From Desulfuromonadales bacterium (GTDB taxonomy: Bacteria > Desulfobacterota > Desulfuromonadia > Desulfuromonadales > UBA2294): a stretch of 16,487 bases of DNA. Of this stretch, positions 6,069 to 13,111 are shown piece by piece (positions within the stretch are counted from its first letter, which is position 1; each line of letters begins with the position of its first letter). The stretch spans positions 1-16,487 of the forward strand of contig JACUTX010000038.1 in assembly GCA_014859615.1 (NCBI GenBank), read 5' to 3'. The position numbers were made by a program, and so were the translations under genes. A model generated the notes under the pieces. The model saw only the letters and a list, made by a program, of their open reading frames with translations, searched no databases and had not been told where the DNA came from.

Positions 6069-8593
6069 AGAAGAGTGAGCGCAAACCGCTTGACCGGATC
6101 TCTTTGCCGGTCTACGGCATGGTCTGCGCAAAGTGCGTCACCAGGGTGACAGCGGCTCTGCAGTCGGTTGCGGGAGTGCATGATGTTGATGTCCTCCTTG
6201 ACCAGTCTCTTGCCCGGATCTCCTTTGACCCAAAGCAGTCTGGTCGGACCTTGTTTGAACAGGCTGTGGTCGCCGCTGGCTACAGTTGCCATCCTCTCCC
6301 TCCAGCCGAAGTTATGCCGGCGTCGGATGAATCGTCAGATGAGACGTGGGACGAATTTCGGGACGACGAAACGCCGCCGGAAGCTCCCCTCGAAGCGTAT
6401 CAGTTCGAACATTTTCGTTTTGATGTGCGTGGGATGACCTGTGCGACCTGCGCGGCGACCATTGCCAAGCATCTGCAGATGACGCCTGGACTCTCTTCTG
6501 TAATGGTTAATTTTGCGGATGAAACGGCTACGGTCGATTTCGATCCGGCAATGACGACCCGTGAGCAGATATTTGAAGTTGTTGCAAAAACAGGTTATCA
6601 GCCGTTTGTCGATCGGACTGAAAAAAGTGATCAACTGGAGTCTTTACGCGAGTTGCGCTGGCTGATTTTTGCGACTCTTATCGCTCTGCCGATCCTCCCT
6701 TTGATGTGGTGGCAGCCGTTTGGCAACGCAACGCTTTATGTCATCATGGGGCTGGCAACGATTACGCAATTCTCCGCCGGACTCACATTTTATCGTGGCG
6801 CTTATCTCTCTCTACGTAATTTCTCTGCCAATATGGATGTTCTGGTTGCCCTCGGAATTACGGCGGCTTATGGATATTCGATGTTGGCAGCCAATCATCT
6901 CGGCGGTCTCTCCGGGGAAGTTTTTTTTGAAACCAGCGCCATGCTGATCATGTTTATCCGGTTTGGTAAATGGCTTGAAGCCCGCGCCAAAGGGAAGGCG
7001 AGTCAGGCTTTAAATCAACTCTTGTCGTTACAGGCTGATATTGCAACGGTTCTGGTCGATGGGGTAGAGCGTCGGGTTCCCCTTTCTGAGGTCAAGGTCG
7101 GCGATCGGATTATTGTTCGACCGGGTGAAAAAATTCCGGTCGATGGTACTCTTCTGGAGGGGCGCACTTCTGTCGATGAATCGATGCTGACCGGTGAACC
7201 GGTTCCGGCGGTCAAGGGGCCGGGGGATGCTCTCACCGGGGCGACGGTCAATGGATCCGGCCGGTTGGTTATGCAGGCATCCCGCGTCGGTGACGAAACG
7301 GTGTTGGCGAGTATCGTCCGAATGGTCGCAAAAGCCCAGGGTGACAAGGCGCCGATTCAACGCATGGCTGATGCCGTTGCAAACTGGTTTGTGCCCGCCG
7401 TCGTTTTAATCTCTGCCTTGACCTTTTCGGCATGGATTGTAAGCGGGGCTGAATTTGTTTTCGCTTTTCGTATGGCGGTGGCGGTTTTGGTGATTGCCTG
7501 CCCTTGTGCACTCGGGCTGGCGACACCGACGGCGATTATGATCGGGAGCTCTATCGGATTACGGTCCGGTATCCTGATTAAAAAGGCTTCTGCTTTAGAA
7601 AATATTGCCCGGATCGATATTATGCTGTTTGACAAGACCGGCACTCTTACCGAAGGGAAATTTCGGGTGACCGATGCTGTCCACGCAGAAGGGTTGACCT
7701 CTGCTGAACTGTTGACTTTGGCATCGAGCGCGGCACAGGTCAGTCAACACCCCCTCTGCGTTGCTTTGGTTGAGCGGGCGGAGGTAAAGAAAATCATTCT
7801 GCAGAGACCGCAGGATGGTGAAGAGATCGGCGGTTATGGGGTGCGCTGTACAATAGAAGGTGTGACCGTTTTGCTTGGCAGCAGTAACTTAATGGCAGAG
7901 GAGGGGGTCAGCCTCAAGGGGATGTTGGTGATAGGCCAGGAACTCGCCACTGAGGGGAAAAGCCTGATCTTCGTCGCCCGATCCGGACAGCTTCTCGGTC
8001 TTATCGCACTGCGTGATAAACCGCGTGAAGGGGCTGGTGAAACGATCACTGCCTTGCATCAGATCGGCATCCCTTCTGTTATGTTGACCGGTGATCGTAA
8101 AGAGGCGGCAATGGCCACTGCCGATCGTCTCGGAATTGAACGGGTCGAAGCCGAAGTTCTTCCCGATCAGAAGCAGGAGATTGTCCGGCGGTATATCGAA
8201 CAGGGGTATCGCGTCGGCATGGTCGGAGACGGAATCAATGATGCACCGGCGCTTGCGCAGGCCGACGTCGGCATCGCCGTCGGTTCCGGAACTGATGTGG
8301 CCAAAGAAGCGGGTGATATTGTTCTGGTAAACGGGAATATGCGTGATGTGGTGCGGGCAGTTCGCCTCGGGCGAAAAACTCTCTCCAAAATCAAACAGAA
8401 TCTGTTCTGGGCCTTTATTTTTAATATTATCGGTATTCCAGTTGCCGCCGGTCTCCTTTATCCCGCCTTTGGTCTCTACCTGAAACCCGAATATGCCGGA
8501 TTGGCCATGTCTTTTTCGAGTGTGGCGGTTGTTTCAAACAGTCTGTTACTGAAGCGGTTCGCTCGACGTCTGAAAAAACCGGAAGGGTGCTGA
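6014..8593 (+). CDS. copA: Copper-translocating P1B-type ATPase
   Basis: This 859-residue inner-membrane pump exports Cu(+) from the cytoplasm using ATP. Two N-terminal heavy-metal-associated domains carry CxxC at C38/C41 (GMVCAKC) and C143/C146 (GMTCATC), joined by an acidic linker (about 91-133). The catalytic core is complete: TGEP at 393-396, the transmembrane metal site CPC at 496-498, phosphorylation motif DKTGTLT at 540-546 (Asp540), the HP dipeptide at 579-580, TGD at 692-694 and GDGINDAP at 738-745. MxxSS at 832-836 supports the Cu(+) subgroup (P1B-1). The usual YN pair of the seventh membrane helix is F803-N804, an uncommon substitution. ATG at 6014 lies inside the TPR gene with no good ribosome binding site; no other ATG or GTG start precedes the first metal-binding domain, so translational coupling is likely. 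No CopY/CueR-type operator was recognised nearby. Confidence 0.95.
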   Translation: MAEQQSLFPEIDRPETGLKKSERKPLDRISLPVYGMVCAKCVTRVTAALQSVAGVHDVDVLLDQSLARISFDPKQSGRTLFEQAVVAAGYSCHPLPPAEVMPASDESSDETWDEFRDDETPPEAPLEAYQFEHFRFDVRGMTCATCAATIAKHLQMTPGLSSVMVNFADETATVDFDPAMTTREQIFEVVAKTGYQPFVDRTEKSDQLESLRELRWLIFATLIALPILPLMWWQPFGNATLYVIMGLATITQFSAGLTFYRGAYLSLRNFSANMDVLVALGITAAYGYSMLAANHLGGLSGEVFFETSAMLIMFIRFGKWLEARAKGKASQALNQLLSLQADIATVLVDGVERRVPLSEVKVGDRIIVRPGEKIPVDGTLLEGRTSVDESMLTGEPVPAVKGPGDALTGATVNGSGRLVMQASRVGDETVLASIVRMVAKAQGDKAPIQRMADAVANWFVPAVVLISALTFSAWIVSGAEFVFAFRMAVAVLVIACPCALGLATPTAIMIGSSIGLRSGILIKKASALENIARIDIMLFDKTGTLTEGKFRVTDAVHAEGLTSAELLTLASSAAQVSQHPLCVALVERAEVKKIILQRPQDGEEIGGYGVRCTIEGVTVLLGSSNLMAEEGVSLKGMLVIGQELATEGKSLIFVARSGQLLGLIALRDKPREGAGETITALHQIGIPSVMLTGDRKEAAMATADRLGIERVEAEVLPDQKQEIVRRYIEQGYRVGMVGDGINDAPALAQADVGIAVGSGTDVAKEAGDIVLVNGNMRDVVRAVRLGRKTLSKIKQNLFWAFIFNIIGIPVAAGLLYPAFGLYLKPEYAGLAMSFSSVAVVSNSLLLKRFARRLKKPEGC

Positions 8594-8595
8594 AG

Positions 8596-8700
8596 ATGCG
8601 CCGATATTGCCTGGACGGATCGGACTGTCTCTGGCATCTGCTGTCGAATCTTCTCAGCAGTCCGTCATTTCTTACCGTGGGGAGGGGTTATGCCTGCTGA
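8596..8700 (+). CDS. Possible 34-residue small ORF between copA and the DHH gene
   Basis: ATG at 8596 lies three bases after the copA stop and opens a 34-codon frame ending at TGA 8698-8700, overlapping the start of the DHH gene (8690) by 11 bases. GGAAGGG at 8581-8587 could serve as ribosome binding site. The peptide has three Cys, two Trp/Tyr-rich patches and no clear membrane helix; it does not resemble CcoS, the small protein that often follows copA-like genes. It could be a coupling peptide that carries ribosomes to the DHH start, or chance. Low confidence. Confidence 0.2.
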   Translation: MRRYCLDGSDCLWHLLSNLLSSPSFLTVGRGYAC

Positions 8701-9736
8701 ATTAGAACGTTCGCGCAAATTTTCCAAAGAAGTTATCGAATATATGCTCGGGAAGGGGAAGGTTTTGATTGTAACACATGACAATCCGGACCCCGATGCC
8801 CTGGCAGCGGCCTTTGCTCTGCGGCATCTGATTGAAGTCAAGGCACATAAGCAGGCGGTGATCGCTTATTCAGGAGTCGTTGGCCGGGTCGAAAACCGTG
8901 AGCTGATTAAAATATTCAATATCATAACGTCCCGGCTCGAAGATCTCGATCTGGACGAATACGGCGTTGTCTGTATGGTCGACACTCAGCCCGGCACCGG
9001 CAATAACTCTTTTCCGCGCGACCGGGATGTTCATATCGTTGTCGATCATCACTCGCTGCGTGAGCAGACAAAATTGTGCCGGATTTATGATGTTCGTGAT
9101 GAGTATGGTGCGGCGGCAACGATACTCTATGAATATCTGCTTTGTCAGGAAGTTTATGTCGCCACCAAACTGGCTACGATTCTTTATTACGCGATTAAGT
9201 CTGAAACTCAGGACCTCGGTCGTGAATGGGGGCCCGCCGATCGAACCGCCTATCTCAATCTGCTGCAATTAAGCAACAATCGATTGCTGTTCCGGATTAC
9301 CCAGGCCAAGGTTCCGGCAGAATATTTTACTCTGTTTAATCGAGCGATCGAAAATGCCCGACAGTACGGCTCGGTTCTTGTTTTTAATCTATTTGATATT
9401 AATACGCCGGAGACGATCGCTGAAATGGCTGATTTCCTCCTTCGTATGGAGGGGGTCGATTTTGTTCTCGGAATCGGTCGTCATGATGAGAGTGCGGTGT
9501 TATCGTTACGAACAACTTCTCATGAGGTGATTGCCGGTGATCTTTTACGTACTGTCATCGGTGATCTCGGCACAGCCGGCGGACATGCCATGACAGCCGG
9601 AGCCCAGGTGAAGCCGATGCGTGGTAACGGTAACCTGCTTTACGAATTTGAACAGACCATGACCAAAAGATTGCTTAAGGCGCTCGATCTGCCGAATTGT
9701 AAAGGGAAAGGGCTGGTGATTGAAAGTGGACGTTAA
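8690..9736 (+). CDS. DHH/DHHA1 family phosphoesterase (NrnA-like)
   Basis: The 348-residue cytoplasmic protein belongs to the DHH phosphoesterases, whose NrnA branch degrades short oligoribonucleotides (nanoRNA) and phosphoadenosine phosphate or cyclic dinucleotide products using Mn2+. Visible motifs are I: H30-D31-N-P-D34-P-D36; II: D98 (MVDTQPGTGN); III: D119-H120-H121; and IV: D175 (SETQDLG). The C-terminal DHHA1 substrate-binding motif GGHAMTAG begins at 297. Length and layout fit NrnA-like enzymes, although the exact substrate cannot be read from the sequence. The start is ATG 8690 with GGAGGGG at 8681-8687. It follows copA by 96 bases and precedes the amidase ATG by 61 bases on the same strand. 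Confidence 0.88.
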   Translation: MPAELERSRKFSKEVIEYMLGKGKVLIVTHDNPDPDALAAAFALRHLIEVKAHKQAVIAYSGVVGRVENRELIKIFNIITSRLEDLDLDEYGVVCMVDTQPGTGNNSFPRDRDVHIVVDHHSLREQTKLCRIYDVRDEYGAAATILYEYLLCQEVYVATKLATILYYAIKSETQDLGREWGPADRTAYLNLLQLSNNRLLFRITQAKVPAEYFTLFNRAIENARQYGSVLVFNLFDINTPETIAEMADFLLRMEGVDFVLGIGRHDESAVLSLRTTSHEVIAGDLLRTVIGDLGTAGGHAMTAGAQVKPMRGNGNLLYEFEQTMTKRLLKALDLPNCKGKGLVIESGR

Positions 9737-9754
9737 TCACGTTTTTACTGAAAT

Positions 9755-9770
9755 CCTTGATAATACAAGG
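9755..9770 (+). repeat. Short inverted repeat between the DHH gene and the amidase
   Basis: CCTTG (9755-9759) and CAAGG (9766-9770) flank a six-base loop ATAATA. It sits 27 bases before the chosen amidase ATG. There is no following T-run, so it is not a good terminator; GATAAT inside it resembles a -10 box but no convincing -35 precedes it. It may be chance. Confidence 0.25.
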
Positions 9771-9797
9771 GGACCTTATCCTGTTTTACGTGGTCTC

Positions 9798-10847
9798 ATG
9801 CGCAATATTTGTCTCCTTGTTCTTTTTTCTCTGGTCTTCACCTCCTCGGCCGTCGCCTCCATAGAGATTGCATTACGGGGTGAAGAACCGGTCGTTATTG
9901 ATGAAATCTATCATCGCGATGGTCTGATTTATATCCCCCTCGATGACTTGCTCTCTGCGCTTGCTCTCGATGGCGATTGGGATTCGATCAATCACGTTTA
10001 TCGGATTCAGTCTGACCGCGGCACCGCCATTATCTCCCCCGGCAGTCATTTTATGCGGATCGGTGAACGCTTTATCCCTCTGCAGGAGAAGCCGCGTTTT
10101 ATCGATAATCGTCTGCGGGTGACGGAAAATTTTGTCGTCAAAAACCTCTCCTCTCTAGTGTCGACGCAGCTCTTCTATCGTAATATTGACCCAGCAACGC
10201 CCCGCAAGGGGGGAGATGATTCAGCTCTCGATCGTCTCTTCTCTTTTATGGTTAAAAAGAAAAAACCGGCGAATGCCGCAACCCTTCGCGCTGTCGGTCT
10301 CGATCCGGGGCATGGGGGGTTCGATACTGGATCGATCGGACTCAACGGTTTCAAGGAGAAGGACGCGACACTGGCTGTCACGTTGCAACTGCAGAGAATC
10401 GTCAAGATGAATCTTGGTGTCCCGGTCTATCTTTCGCGTAATGACGATTATGCTCTCTCGCTTGAAGATCATCTTCAACCGGCAGCTGAACCGGATGTTG
10501 ATGCCATGCTCCTGTTGCATGCTCAGGCAGCCTTTAGTCCCGTCCCTTCTGGTATTTATCTTTATATCCGCAGTGATGAAGAGTCGAAGGTGGATGGGGA
10601 CAGTCTACGCCTGGCTACAGCTCTGGCAAAAGCGCTGCGTGAAGACGGGTTGACGGTGCGCGACATTGTCACCGCACCGTTATTGCCCCTTGGTCGCGGG
10701 GATCTCCCAACCGTTTTGATTGAGATGGGCTATCTTAGTCACGAAGAGGATAGTCTGTTGCTGATGAAAGAAGAGGGGCAGGTTCGTCTGGCGACCGCTC
10801 TGTTTAATGGTCTGAAAGCTTTTGGACTGGAAGGTAAAGGGATTTAA
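9798..10847 (+). CDS. Exported N-acetylmuramoyl-L-alanine amidase (Amidase_3)
   Basis: This periplasmic zinc amidase cuts the bond between N-acetylmuramic acid and the stem peptide of peptidoglycan, probably in cell separation or wall remodelling. With ATG 9798 the protein has 349 residues and a clean signal peptide (hydrophobic 4-14, cleavage A18-V19-A20 before S21). The frame is open back to a TTG at 9720, but that start would bury the signal peptide behind 26 polar residues. Residues about 30-120 resemble the copper-amine-oxidase-like N-terminal wall-binding domain (DGLIYIPLDDLLSALAL). The Amidase_3 domain follows: zinc ligands H172 (DPGHGG), E187 (FKEKD) and H241 (LLHAQA), with catalytic E309 (IEMGYLS). 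LLHAQA departs from the usual SIHAN/DA but keeps the His. No strong ribosome binding site precedes ATG 9798. The gene ends three bases before rph, so the two are likely one operon. Confidence 0.87.
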   Translation: MRNICLLVLFSLVFTSSAVASIEIALRGEEPVVIDEIYHRDGLIYIPLDDLLSALALDGDWDSINHVYRIQSDRGTAIISPGSHFMRIGERFIPLQEKPRFIDNRLRVTENFVVKNLSSLVSTQLFYRNIDPATPRKGGDDSALDRLFSFMVKKKKPANAATLRAVGLDPGHGGFDTGSIGLNGFKEKDATLAVTLQLQRIVKMNLGVPVYLSRNDDYALSLEDHLQPAAEPDVDAMLLLHAQAAFSPVPSGIYLYIRSDEESKVDGDSLRLATALAKALREDGLTVRDIVTAPLLPLGRGDLPTVLIEMGYLSHEEDSLLLMKEEGQVRLATALFNGLKAFGLEGKGI

Positions 10848-10850
10848 TTA

Positions 10851-11582
10851 ATGAATGAAAAGAGTATTCGCGCCGATGGCAGAGGTGCGACCGATCTGCG
10901 CCCGGTACAGTTTGAATGTGGTTATACCCGCTATGCGGAAGGGTCTGTTCTGGTCTCTTTTGGTGCGACCCGGGTGCTCTGCAACGCTTCGGTGGAAGAA
11001 AAAGTTCCACCTTTTTTACGCGGGCAGGGGAGAGGGTGGGTTACCGCCGAATATTCTATGCTCCCCCGAGCGACGCATACCCGTAATTCGCGCGAGGCGG
11101 CTATCGGCAAGATTGGCGGCCGCACCTATGAGATTCAGCGCCTGATCGGCCGTTCCCTGCGGGCAATTGTCGATCTTGACAAACTCGGTGAACGTTCGAT
11201 TTTGATCGATTGTGATGTTATTCAGGCTGATGGTGGAACGCGCACCGCTTCGATTACCGGCGCTTATGTTGCTCTCTCTCTGGCTGTCAACGGGCTGATC
11301 AAGCAAGGTTTACTCGCTGAATCACCTCTGCTTGATACGGTTTCGGCGATTAGCGTCGGTATTGTTGATGGTCAGGCGTTGCTCGATGTCGATTATTCAG
11401 AAGACTCGCAAGCTGATGTTGATATGAACTATGTCATAACCGGTGACGGTCGTTTCGTAGAGGTTCAGGGGACCGCCGAAGAGGTCCCTTTCACTATTGC
11501 TGAAATGGACGCTCTGCGCACTCTGGCTCTTGATGGCTGTGCCCGATTAGCACTCCTTCAACAACAGGCTCTGCTGCGGTGA
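10851..11582 (+). CDS. rph: Ribonuclease PH
   Basis: RNase PH is a phosphate-dependent 3'-to-5' exoribonuclease that trims the 3' ends of tRNA precursors, releasing nucleoside diphosphates; it works as a ring of six. The 243-residue length is close to the usual 238-245. Family marks are ADGRG near the N-terminus (8-12), PRATHTRNSREA at 72-83, GGRTYEIQRLIGRSLRA at 89-104 and the phosphate-binding loop DGGTRTA at 127-133. The C-terminal VEVQGTAEEVPF is also typical. ATG 10851 follows AAAGGGA at about 10837. It lies between the amidase (three-base gap) and rdgB (one-base overlap in TGATG), the arrangement often seen for rph with rdgB. Confidence 0.97.
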   Translation: MNEKSIRADGRGATDLRPVQFECGYTRYAEGSVLVSFGATRVLCNASVEEKVPPFLRGQGRGWVTAEYSMLPRATHTRNSREAAIGKIGGRTYEIQRLIGRSLRAIVDLDKLGERSILIDCDVIQADGGTRTASITGAYVALSLAVNGLIKQGLLAESPLLDTVSAISVGIVDGQALLDVDYSEDSQADVDMNYVITGDGRFVEVQGTAEEVPFTIAEMDALRTLALDGCARLALLQQQALLR

Positions 11583-12175
11583 TGCGTGATCTGGTGATTG
11601 CGACCCGTAATCCGGGTAAACTTCGAGAGATTCGCGAACTGTTAAAAGAGACCTCTTTTAATATTCTTGGGCTCGATGCGTTCCCGGATGCACCTGAGGT
11701 GGTTGAAGATGCTGAAACTTTTGCCGGGAATGCCGAAAAGAAAGCTGTGAGCATCGCCACGCATACCGGTTGTCTGTCCCTGGCTGATGATTCGGGGCTG
11801 ACCGTCGATGCTTTGAACGGGGCTCCCGGAGTCTTGTCTGCCCGGTTTTCAGGTGAGGGGGCGACAGATTCCAGCAATAACTCTAAACTGCTCGAACTGC
11901 TTTTCGGTGTCGTGACGTCCGACCGCCAGGCGGCCTTTCATTGTGCTATGGTTCTGGCTGAACCGGGGGGCGTGACGTTCCATTTTTCCGGTCTTCTCAA
12001 AGGGGTTATCCTGCACGACTTTCAGGGTGATGGCGGCTTTGGTTACGATCCGCTTTTTCTGGTGCGAGAATACGGCTTAACTCTGGCTCAATTGCCGTTG
12101 GAAACTAAAAATCGTATCAGTCATCGCGGCCAGGCTCTACGCGCTCTGCTGCACAGATTAGAAAAAATGGATTGA
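11582..12175 (+). CDS. rdgB: XTP/dITP pyrophosphatase (non-canonical purine NTPase)
   Basis: The enzyme hydrolyses XTP, dITP and ITP to monophosphates, keeping deaminated purines out of DNA and RNA. The 197-residue product shows the whole HAM1/RdgB signature: TRNPGKLREI at 8-17, ETFAGNA at 45-51, DDSGLTVDALNG at 69-80 with the catalytic Asp pair, GAPGVLSARFSG, GFGYDPLF, and KNRISHRGQAL near the C-terminus. I chose ATG 11582, which shares its A with the rph TGA; an in-frame GTG at 11579 is the alternative. Translation is probably coupled to rph. The segment before LPLETKNRISH has Tyr-Gly-Leu-Thr-Leu-Ala, slightly unlike the common TFAEL, which does not affect the assignment. Confidence 0.96.
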   Translation: MRDLVIATRNPGKLREIRELLKETSFNILGLDAFPDAPEVVEDAETFAGNAEKKAVSIATHTGCLSLADDSGLTVDALNGAPGVLSARFSGEGATDSSNNSKLLELLFGVVTSDRQAAFHCAMVLAEPGGVTFHFSGLLKGVILHDFQGDGGFGYDPLFLVREYGLTLAQLPLETKNRISHRGQALRALLHRLEKMD

Positions 12176-12211
12176 ATCGATATTGAAGCGGCACAAAAAC
12201 TTTTCAATTCA

Positions 12212-12254
12212 ACTGCGGCGTTACCGCAGTCAGCTACAGAACATGACCTGACTG
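12212..12254 (+). other. Two overlapping, mutually exclusive hairpins after rdgB
   Basis: ACTGCGG (12212-12218) pairs with CCGCAGT (12224-12230) over a five-base loop. CAGTCAG (12227-12233) pairs perfectly with CTGACTG (12248-12254) over a 14-base loop. They share bases 12227-12230, so an RNA can form only one of them at full length. Neither has a T-tract. They lie in the rdgB trailer, before the ndk promoter candidate. Confidence 0.4.
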
Positions 12255-12259
12255 ACAAA

Positions 12260-12287
12260 CAGGGCCTTTAGTTGGCCTTGACTTTTA
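12260..12287 (+). terminator. Weak candidate terminator for the amidase-rph-rdgB unit
   Basis: CAGGGCC (12260-12266) pairs with GGCCTTG (12274-12280), including one G-U pair, over the loop TTTAGTT, and ACTTTT follows. The stem is short and the T-run is interrupted, so efficiency is doubtful. Its right arm overlaps the -35 box of the ndk promoter candidate. Confidence 0.35.
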
Positions 12288-12306
12288 AAGTGGCGGATGC
12301 TACAAA
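12278..12306 (+). promoter_or_regulatory. Sigma70-type promoter for ndk
   Basis: TTGACT at 12278-12283, a 17-base spacer, and TACAAA at 12301-12306 preceded by an extended TG at 12298-12299. The predicted start near 12313 gives a leader of about 35 bases containing GAGGAG at 12334-12339, eight bases before the ndk ATG. Confidence 0.55.
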
Positions 12307-12347
12307 ACCTGCGCTTTTAAACGATTTGAATACGAGGAGATTGACAC

Positions 12348-12761
12348 ATGGAAAAGACATTCGCAATTATCAAACCTGACGCTTTTGCCGCAGGGAGCGC
12401 CGGTAAAATTCTCGCCCGCATTTATGCCGAAGGTTTTAAGGTTGTCGGAATCAAAAAACTCTACATGAGTAAAGTTGAAGCAGAAGGCTTTTATTACGTC
12501 CATAAAGAGCGCCCTTTTTTTGCTGAGTTGACCGAATTTATGAGCAGCGGCCCTTGTCTGGTTATGGCTCTTGAAGCCAAAGGCGCAATCAAAAAGTGGC
12601 GTGATCTCATGGGTGCTACGAATCCGGCTGAAGCGGCAGAAGGGACTCTGCGCAAAGAGTTCGGCACCAATATTGGTGAGAATGCAACCCACGGCTCTGA
12701 TGCTCCGGAAACAGCCGCTTTTGAAATTCCCTACTTTTTCTCCGGGCTGGAACTGATATAG
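12348..12761 (+). CDS. ndk: Nucleoside diphosphate kinase
   Basis: Ndk moves the gamma-phosphate from ATP to other nucleoside diphosphates through a phospho-histidine, balancing NTP and dNTP pools in the cytoplasm. The 137-residue length is standard. Visible marks are the N-terminal FAIIKPDA (K9-P10-D11), GFKVVGIKKLYM, the substrate-loop segment ERPFF, and the active-site NATHGSDAPETA with the phosphorylated His at 115. ATG 12348 has a good GAGGAG eight bases upstream. It has its own promoter candidate and is followed by a non-coding stretch rich in palindromes. The G of its TAG stop is the first base of the long palindrome at 12761-12922. Confidence 0.97.
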   Translation: MEKTFAIIKPDAFAAGSAGKILARIYAEGFKVVGIKKLYMSKVEAEGFYYVHKERPFFAELTEFMSSGPCLVMALEAKGAIKKWRDLMGATNPAEAAEGTLRKEFGTNIGENATHGSDAPETAAFEIPYFFSGLELI

Positions 12762-12922
12762 TACCCTAAAACCTATAATCTATCGCATCTTGGCTGGTTC
12801 TTTGTCGCGCCAACTGCGTTATGACCAACGCTGATTAGTTACGGCTAGGCAACCTTGGTCATGCCTTGTTGGCACACCAAACTCCTGCGCAATATTACGA
12901 CATTTTATGGGTTACAGGGTAC
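12761..12922 (+). repeat. 162-bp long imperfect palindrome with GTACCCT/AGGGTAC ends
   Basis: The ends are a perfect inverted pair, GTACCCT (12761-12767) and AGGGTAC (12916-12922). Further paired blocks sit at nearly the same distance from each end: GCCAAC (12809-12814) with GTTGGC (12868-12873), and ATGACCAA (12821-12828) with TTGGTCAT (12855-12862), the latter exactly 60 bases in from both sides. About 20 of the first 27 bases of the arms match. No credible ORF runs through it. It could be a MITE-like or intergenic palindromic repeat, or a long 3'-UTR hairpin for ndk; no flanking target duplication was identified. Confidence 0.6.
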
Positions 12923-12954
12923 TGGTCGACGAATCATCACTTATACCGTGACCC

Positions 12955-12985
12955 AATGGGGACAGGATAACATCCTGTCCCCATT
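12955..12985 (+). repeat. Perfect 14-3-14 hairpin (REP-like element and/or ndk terminator)
   Basis: AATGGGGACAGGAT (12955-12968) is followed by the loop AAC and its exact reverse complement (12972-12985), then CTTTA. The stem is stable, and together with the T-rich ATTCTTT it could end ndk transcription about 225 bases after the stop. The core GGGGACAG...CTGTCCCC resembles short palindromes I recall as repeated in deltaproteobacterial genomes, some beside REP-associated tyrosine transposases. That link is from memory and unverified. The rest of the ndk to greA-like gap (12923-12954 and 12986-13111) shows nothing I can name. Confidence 0.65.
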
Positions 12986-13111
12986 CTTTATGATGACGTT
13001 GCTAAAAATCCGTTCTACGGTGATTTTCAGCGTCTCGATCTTAACGTGTGACTTTCCCTCTGGAGAAACAGCAGCTCTTTTGCAGATACCTCCTTTTGGA
13101 CAACATTAAAC

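Noticed and set aside
7015..7644. Several minus-strand open frames inside copA
   Set aside because: They are antisense shadows of a well-conserved ATPase, Arg/Ser/Pro-rich and without start signals.
9720..9797. TTG start for the amidase at 9720
   Set aside because: It would place 26 residues before a clear signal peptide and overlap the DHH gene; ATG 9798 gives a normal export signal.
12176..12347. tRNA or small RNA gene between rdgB and ndk
   Set aside because: The stems do not form a cloverleaf and there is no TTC-type T-loop or anticodon arm; the region is better read as hairpins plus a promoter.
12761..12985. Insertion sequence or CRISPR array after ndk
   Set aside because: No transposase frame, no repeated spacer pattern and no recognised target duplication; only palindromic elements can be supported.
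12855..13109. 84-residue ORF across the ndk to greA-like gap
   Set aside because: It runs through the palindromes, shows no family resemblance and has no ribosome binding site; most of its length is explained by the repeats.
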